A stretch of 53,886 nt of DNA, taken from assembly GCA_964609375.1 (NCBI GenBank), contig CAZSSA010000005.1, forward strand, positions 1-53,886, given 5' to 3'. The DNA is from CAZDUS01 sp964609375 (GTDB lineage: Bacteria; Verrucomicrobiota; Kiritimatiellia; CAIKKV01; CAITUY01). The notes beneath the pieces are model-generated. The model was not told the origin of the DNA and made no database searches. It saw only the letters and a program-made list of their open reading frames with translations. A program made the translations under genes and the position numbers. Shown here in pieces: positions 50,804 to 53,886 of this stretch. Every line of letters begins with the position of its first letter. The first letter of the stretch is position 1.

Positions 50804-52039
50804 TTATACCCCGAGTCCGTTTGTAACGTTAAAAATGGCCATGACGATGCTGACGGCGATGAATCCGACGAGAACGGCGACCAGCACGATCAGAATGGGT
50901 TCCAGAGCCGTGGTGAAAATTTTCACATTACGGTTTAATTCGCTCTCGTAGCGGTGGGCGATATGTTTCAGGGCGCCGGGCATGTCGCCGGTTTGTTCAC
51001 CAATGGCCAGCATGTCGGTCATCAGCGGCGGGAAAACGCCGCCCGTTGCCAAGGGGCCGGAGATGGTGGTTCCATCGGTGACCCTGTCGCGCGCCTTGCG
51101 GACTTCCGCGGCGATGATGACATTGCCGACGGTCTGTTCGACGATGCCCAGTGCCTGCAACGCCGGCACTCCGTTGGTCAAAAGTGTGCTGAGCGTCCTG
51201 GCGAAATTGGAATAAGTACTGGAGGCGACGATCCCGCGAATGAAGGGGGCTTTGAGTTGCAGGCGGTGCCACCGTTTTTTGCCGGCGGGGGTCTTGAGAT
51301 ATCGATGGAGAAGAAATCCAGACACGGCAAGTATGCCGAGGGCCAGCCACCCGTACTTGAGCATGAAACTGCTCATGGCGATCAACATGCGGGTGGGCAG
51401 CGGCAACGTGCTGCCGAGTTCTTCAAAAATGGCCGAGAATTTGGGAATCACGTAGACCATGCAGAAAATCATGGTGGCGAATCCCATCACCAGGACGATG
51501 ATGGGGTAGACAAGGGCCATGATGACCTTTTCCTTGAGGTCCTGGATGCGCTCGTAATGTTCCACCAGGCGCAGCATCACTTCCGATAATGCGCCGCTGG
51601 CTTCCCCGACACGGACCATGCTGATGTAGAGGGCCGGGAAACTTCTGGGATGACGGGCCATGGCATCGGAAAGATTGGTCCCCTGGATAATCTGGTCGCG
51701 AAGGTCACGGATGATATCGTCCGCCGGACCGCCGGTTCGTCGTTTGCTGAGCGTGGTGAGCGCGTGGCCAAGGGTCATGCCGGAGGCGAGCAAATCGCTC
51801 AGTTCCGTTGAGAAGTTCAGAATTTCGCCGGTTCCCATTCGAGGTTGCCGTTGGAACGTTAATTTGAACTTTCCGCGCGGGGCGGCTTTAGGGGTGGCTC
51901 CGGACTCGGACGTGGTTATGGAGATGGGAGTGCAACCCAGTTTTTCGATTTGCTTGAGCGCGGAAAGCCGGTCATTGGCCTCGAGGGTTCCGGTCACCGT
52001 TTGGCCAGACTTGTCTTTGGCTTTGTAGGTAAAGATCAA
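50804..52039 (-). CDS. gspF: Type II secretion inner-membrane platform GspF
   Basis: 411 aa. N-terminal FTYKAKDKSGQTVTGTLEA, then two repeated cytoplasmic domains (FSTELSDLLASGMTLGHALTT ~78, FARTLSTLLTNGVPALQAL ~284) each followed by membrane helices, with the C-terminal EPILIVLVAVLVGFIAVSIV. Normal length and architecture. Its ATG overlaps the gspE stop by 4 nt. Confidence 0.95.
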   Translation of the reverse strand: MIFTYKAKDKSGQTVTGTLEANDRLSALKQIEKLGCTPISITTSESGATPKAAPRGKFKLTFQRQPRMGTGEILNFSTELSDLLASGMTLGHALTTLSKRRTGGPADDIIRDLRDQIIQGTNLSDAMARHPRSFPALYISMVRVGEASGALSEVMLRLVEHYERIQDLKEKVIMALVYPIIVLVMGFATMIFCMVYVIPKFSAIFEELGSTLPLPTRMLIAMSSFMLKYGWLALGILAVSGFLLHRYLKTPAGKKRWHRLQLKAPFIRGIVASSTYSNFARTLSTLLTNGVPALQALGIVEQTVGNVIIAAEVRKARDRVTDGTTISGPLATGGVFPPLMTDMLAIGEQTGDMPGALKHIAHRYESELNRNVKIFTTALEPILIVLVAVLVGFIAVSIVMAIFNVTNGLGV

Positions 52040-53742
52040 TCTGTTTCCTCCGAAACTCGCAGGACTTCTTCGATGGTGGTGACGCCCTCAAGGACCTTCA
52101 TCCATCCGTCCTCGCGCAGGGTTTGCATCCCCTGTCCGGTGGCTTTCTGTTTGATGGCGTGCGAAGAGGAGCGCTGAAGGATGAGAGGCTCAATGCCCTC
52201 GGTGACTTGGAGAACTTCATATAAGCCTGTGCGGCCCTTGAAACCGGTATTCCTGCATTTTTCGCAACCGGCGGCCTCGAGAATGGTGCTGTTTGCCAGT
52301 TTTTCGACAGGGAAATCGATGCTTTTCAGGAAGGTCATATCTACTTTGGCTGGACGTTTACAGAAGGGGCAGAGGCGGCGGATGAGCCGCTGAGCCACGA
52401 CAGCTTCAAGCGATGAAGCCACGAGGAAGGGTTCAACGCCCATATCCAGGAGACGGGTGACGGCTCCGGCGGCATCATTGGTATGCAGGGTGCTGAACAC
52501 CAAGTGACCGGTCAGGGAGGCGCGTATGGCAATTTCGGCGGTTTCAAAGTCGCGGATTTCACCGATCATGATGATATCGGGATCCTGACGGAGGATATGA
52601 CGAAGGGCGGTGGCAAAGGTGAGGCCGATGTCCGACCGGACGCTGATTTGGTTGATTCCCGCCATTTCGTATTCGATGGGATCCTCGACGGTGATGATGC
52701 GTTGGTCGATGGTATTGATCTCGTGCAGATAGGCGTAGAGGGATGTTGATTTTCCGGAACCGGTGGGGCCGGTGACCAGAATGATTCCGTTTGGGCGCTC
52801 AATGAGTTTGCGCATGATGCTTTCATCGTGAGCCCGCATGCCGAGTTGTGGAAAGCCGATAAATTCCTTGCCGCGCATCAGCAGGCGTAAGCTGACGCTT
52901 TCGCCGTAGACGGTGGGCATGGTGGAAACGCGGATGTCGATGTCCTCGCCCTGGATACGCATGCCGATACGGCCGTCCTGAGGCAGTCGTTTTTCGGCGA
53001 TATCCATGTTGGCCATGACCTTCAGGCGCGAAAGGATAGCGGCCTGGAAGCGGGATAATTGGGGGGGAAGCGGGGTTTGATGAAGAACTCCATCGACGCG
53101 ATAGCGAATCCGGAGCTGGTTCTCCATGGGTTCAAGATGAATATCCGTGGAGCGTTCCTGATAGGCTTCCCAGATGATCTGGTTGACGAACCGGACAATG
53201 GAGGCTTCCTGATCCAGGTCACCCAGATCGGTCTTCAGGAGGGATTCTTCGGGGGCGACCTCGATACGTTCGCCGTCCTGCATCAGCTTTTCCATGGTAT
53301 CGGCGCCGACCCCGTAGAATTTCTTGATGGCGGCGGCGATTTCATTCTGCAAGGCGAGGGCGAGCTTGACGCGCATGCCGGAGGCAAGGCGGAGGGCATC
53401 CACCAAGCTGGCGTCAAACGGGTCATTGGTGGCAACCATTAAGGCGCCATTTTCAACGGAGTAGGGGATGACGCCGTACTGGAAAACAGCGCGGGTTGGC
53501 AGTTTAGAGAGCACGTCCGCTTCGATGGTCATGGGGCCCAGCCGGATGAACGGCAAGCGCAGGGCGACGGCTAATGCCTCCAAAAACGCTTCTTCCGTGG
53601 CATGGCCGAGCGTTGTGACGGCACGGGTGATGGAAGTTTCCGCTTGCTGAGCTTGTTGGAGGACGGCCGCCGTTTGCGCCTCGGATAGCAAGCCGGTGCG
53701 CTTCAATAGACCTGTCAGACTGGTTGGTAATGGTGTTGTCAT
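52036..53742 (-). CDS. gspE: Type II secretion ATPase GspE
   Basis: 568 aa hexameric cytoplasmic motor. N-terminal N1E-type domain (~1-150), then the core: DIHLEPMENQLRIRYRVDG, Walker A GPTGSGKST (~327), Asp box ITVEDPIEYEM, Walker B DPDIIMIGEIRD, His box TGHLVFSTLHTNDA, and the zinc-binding CPFC ... CEKC module of GspE/PilB. It is the promoter-proximal gene of the operon. GCAGGTT precedes the ATG. The tetracysteine and company of gspF-M-D favour T2SS over type IV pilus. Confidence 0.95.
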   Translation of the reverse strand: MTTPLPTSLTGLLKRTGLLSEAQTAAVLQQAQQAETSITRAVTTLGHATEEAFLEALAVALRLPFIRLGPMTIEADVLSKLPTRAVFQYGVIPYSVENGALMVATNDPFDASLVDALRLASGMRVKLALALQNEIAAAIKKFYGVGADTMEKLMQDGERIEVAPEESLLKTDLGDLDQEASIVRFVNQIIWEAYQERSTDIHLEPMENQLRIRYRVDGVLHQTPLPPQLSRFQAAILSRLKVMANMDIAEKRLPQDGRIGMRIQGEDIDIRVSTMPTVYGESVSLRLLMRGKEFIGFPQLGMRAHDESIMRKLIERPNGIILVTGPTGSGKSTSLYAYLHEINTIDQRIITVEDPIEYEMAGINQISVRSDIGLTFATALRHILRQDPDIIMIGEIRDFETAEIAIRASLTGHLVFSTLHTNDAAGAVTRLLDMGVEPFLVASSLEAVVAQRLIRRLCPFCKRPAKVDMTFLKSIDFPVEKLANSTILEAAGCEKCRNTGFKGRTGLYEVLQVTEGIEPLILQRSSSHAIKQKATGQGMQTLREDGWMKVLEGVTTIEEVLRVSEETD

Positions 53743-53769
53743 AACCTGCTACCCATAAAATAGAGTGAT

Positions 53770-53798
53770 AGAATAGGCCACGCAGGGCGTGATGTCAA
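53770..53798 (-). promoter_or_regulatory. Sigma-70 promoter for the T2SS operon
   Basis: On the minus strand: TTGACA (53793-53798), 17-nt spacer, TATTCT (53770-53775), 27 nt before the gspE start codon. It is the best promoter match in the window. Confidence 0.7.
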
Positions 53799-53813
53799 AG
53801 CGGGAGTGGGAGG

Positions 53814-53862
53814 GAGGAATGGTTGATGGTTAATGGTTGATGGGGAATGGTGAATGGTGAAT
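53814..53862. repeat. Heptad-period array (GGTTGAT family), 7 units
   Basis: GAGGAAT, GGTTGAT, GGTTAAT, GGTTGAT, GGGGAAT, GGTGAAT, GGTGAAT in exact 7-bp register, immediately upstream of the gspE promoter. Nothing is recognisable between it and the window end. Confidence 0.9.
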
Positions 53863-53886
53863 CGCGGATGAATTAACTTTTGTTTC

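Noticed and set aside
1..53886. tRNA or rRNA genes
   Set aside because: I found no cloverleaf with a TTCGAAT-type T-loop in the intergenic regions and no rRNA-like sequence; a short missed tRNA cannot be fully excluded without a covariance search.

Overview
This window looks like a metagenome-assembled scaffold from a Gram-negative, moderately GC-rich bacterium. It carries an O-antigen-type ABC exporter, a lipid-A-type acyltransferase and a type II secretion operon, so an outer membrane is expected. The overall style (short-repeat-riddled intergenic DNA, a diverged T2SS operon without a recognisable gspC, carbohydrate-centred metabolism, a DUF1854/ABC pair) suggests the PVC group (Kiritimatiellota, Lentisphaerota or Verrucomicrobiota). 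That placement is an inference; no rRNA or tRNA gene is visible. Five runs of exactly 100 N are scaffolding gaps. No gene-free stretch exceeds about 230 bases.

Layout. 55-6479 (minus): surface-polysaccharide operon, read wzm-wzt-three glycosyltransferases with a polytopic membrane protein. 6694-13492: mixed housekeeping genes: a GbsR/MarR regulator divergent from mscL, a DUF481 outer-membrane protein, an alkyltransferase-domain protein, bioA (3' end in a gap), pdxB, a DUF486 protein, a lipoprotein, a gamma-glutamylcyclotransferase-like protein and a shikimate-kinase-like protein. 13615-17958 (minus): two RNA methyltransferases, a nitrilase-family amidase and a Memo-family protein. 18186-18440: a small Cys-rich protein behind a hairpin-rich leader.

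18452-32995: the centrepiece, a divergent deoxysugar-catabolism locus. On the minus strand lie a DeoR regulator, a fused E1 alpha-beta 2-oxoacid dehydrogenase, L-rhamnose isomerase and rhamnulokinase. On the plus strand lie E2, E3, a class II aldolase/short-chain dehydrogenase fusion, a long SorE-like zinc dehydrogenase and a PHP-domain hydrolase. The 187-bp divergent region has a strong palindrome and a good sigma-70 promoter. The predicted flow is L-rhamnose to L-rhamnulose to its 1-phosphate, cleavage to DHAP and L-lactaldehyde, oxidation, and entry of the C3 acid into acetyl-CoA through the locus's own dehydrogenase complex. The isomerase, kinase and E1-E3 assignments are firm; the order of the oxidation steps is inferred.

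32998-41440: a second PHP phosphoesterase, folC, class II fructose-bisphosphate aldolase, an unusual ABC exporter plus DUF1854 partner, a DUF362 ferredoxin-like protein and an LpxL-like acyltransferase. 41568-42411 (minus): rplM-rpsI. 42489-53742 (minus): one long type II secretion operon, gspE-F-G-H-I-J-K-L-M-D plus a lipoprotein, behind a near-consensus promoter at 53770-53798.

A theme across the window is short DNA with a strict 7-bp period (GGGTTCA, GGTTGAT and GAATCCA families) scattered between genes and in places running into coding sequence. A second theme is small hairpins flanked by CTAC/GTAG, which resemble REP elements.
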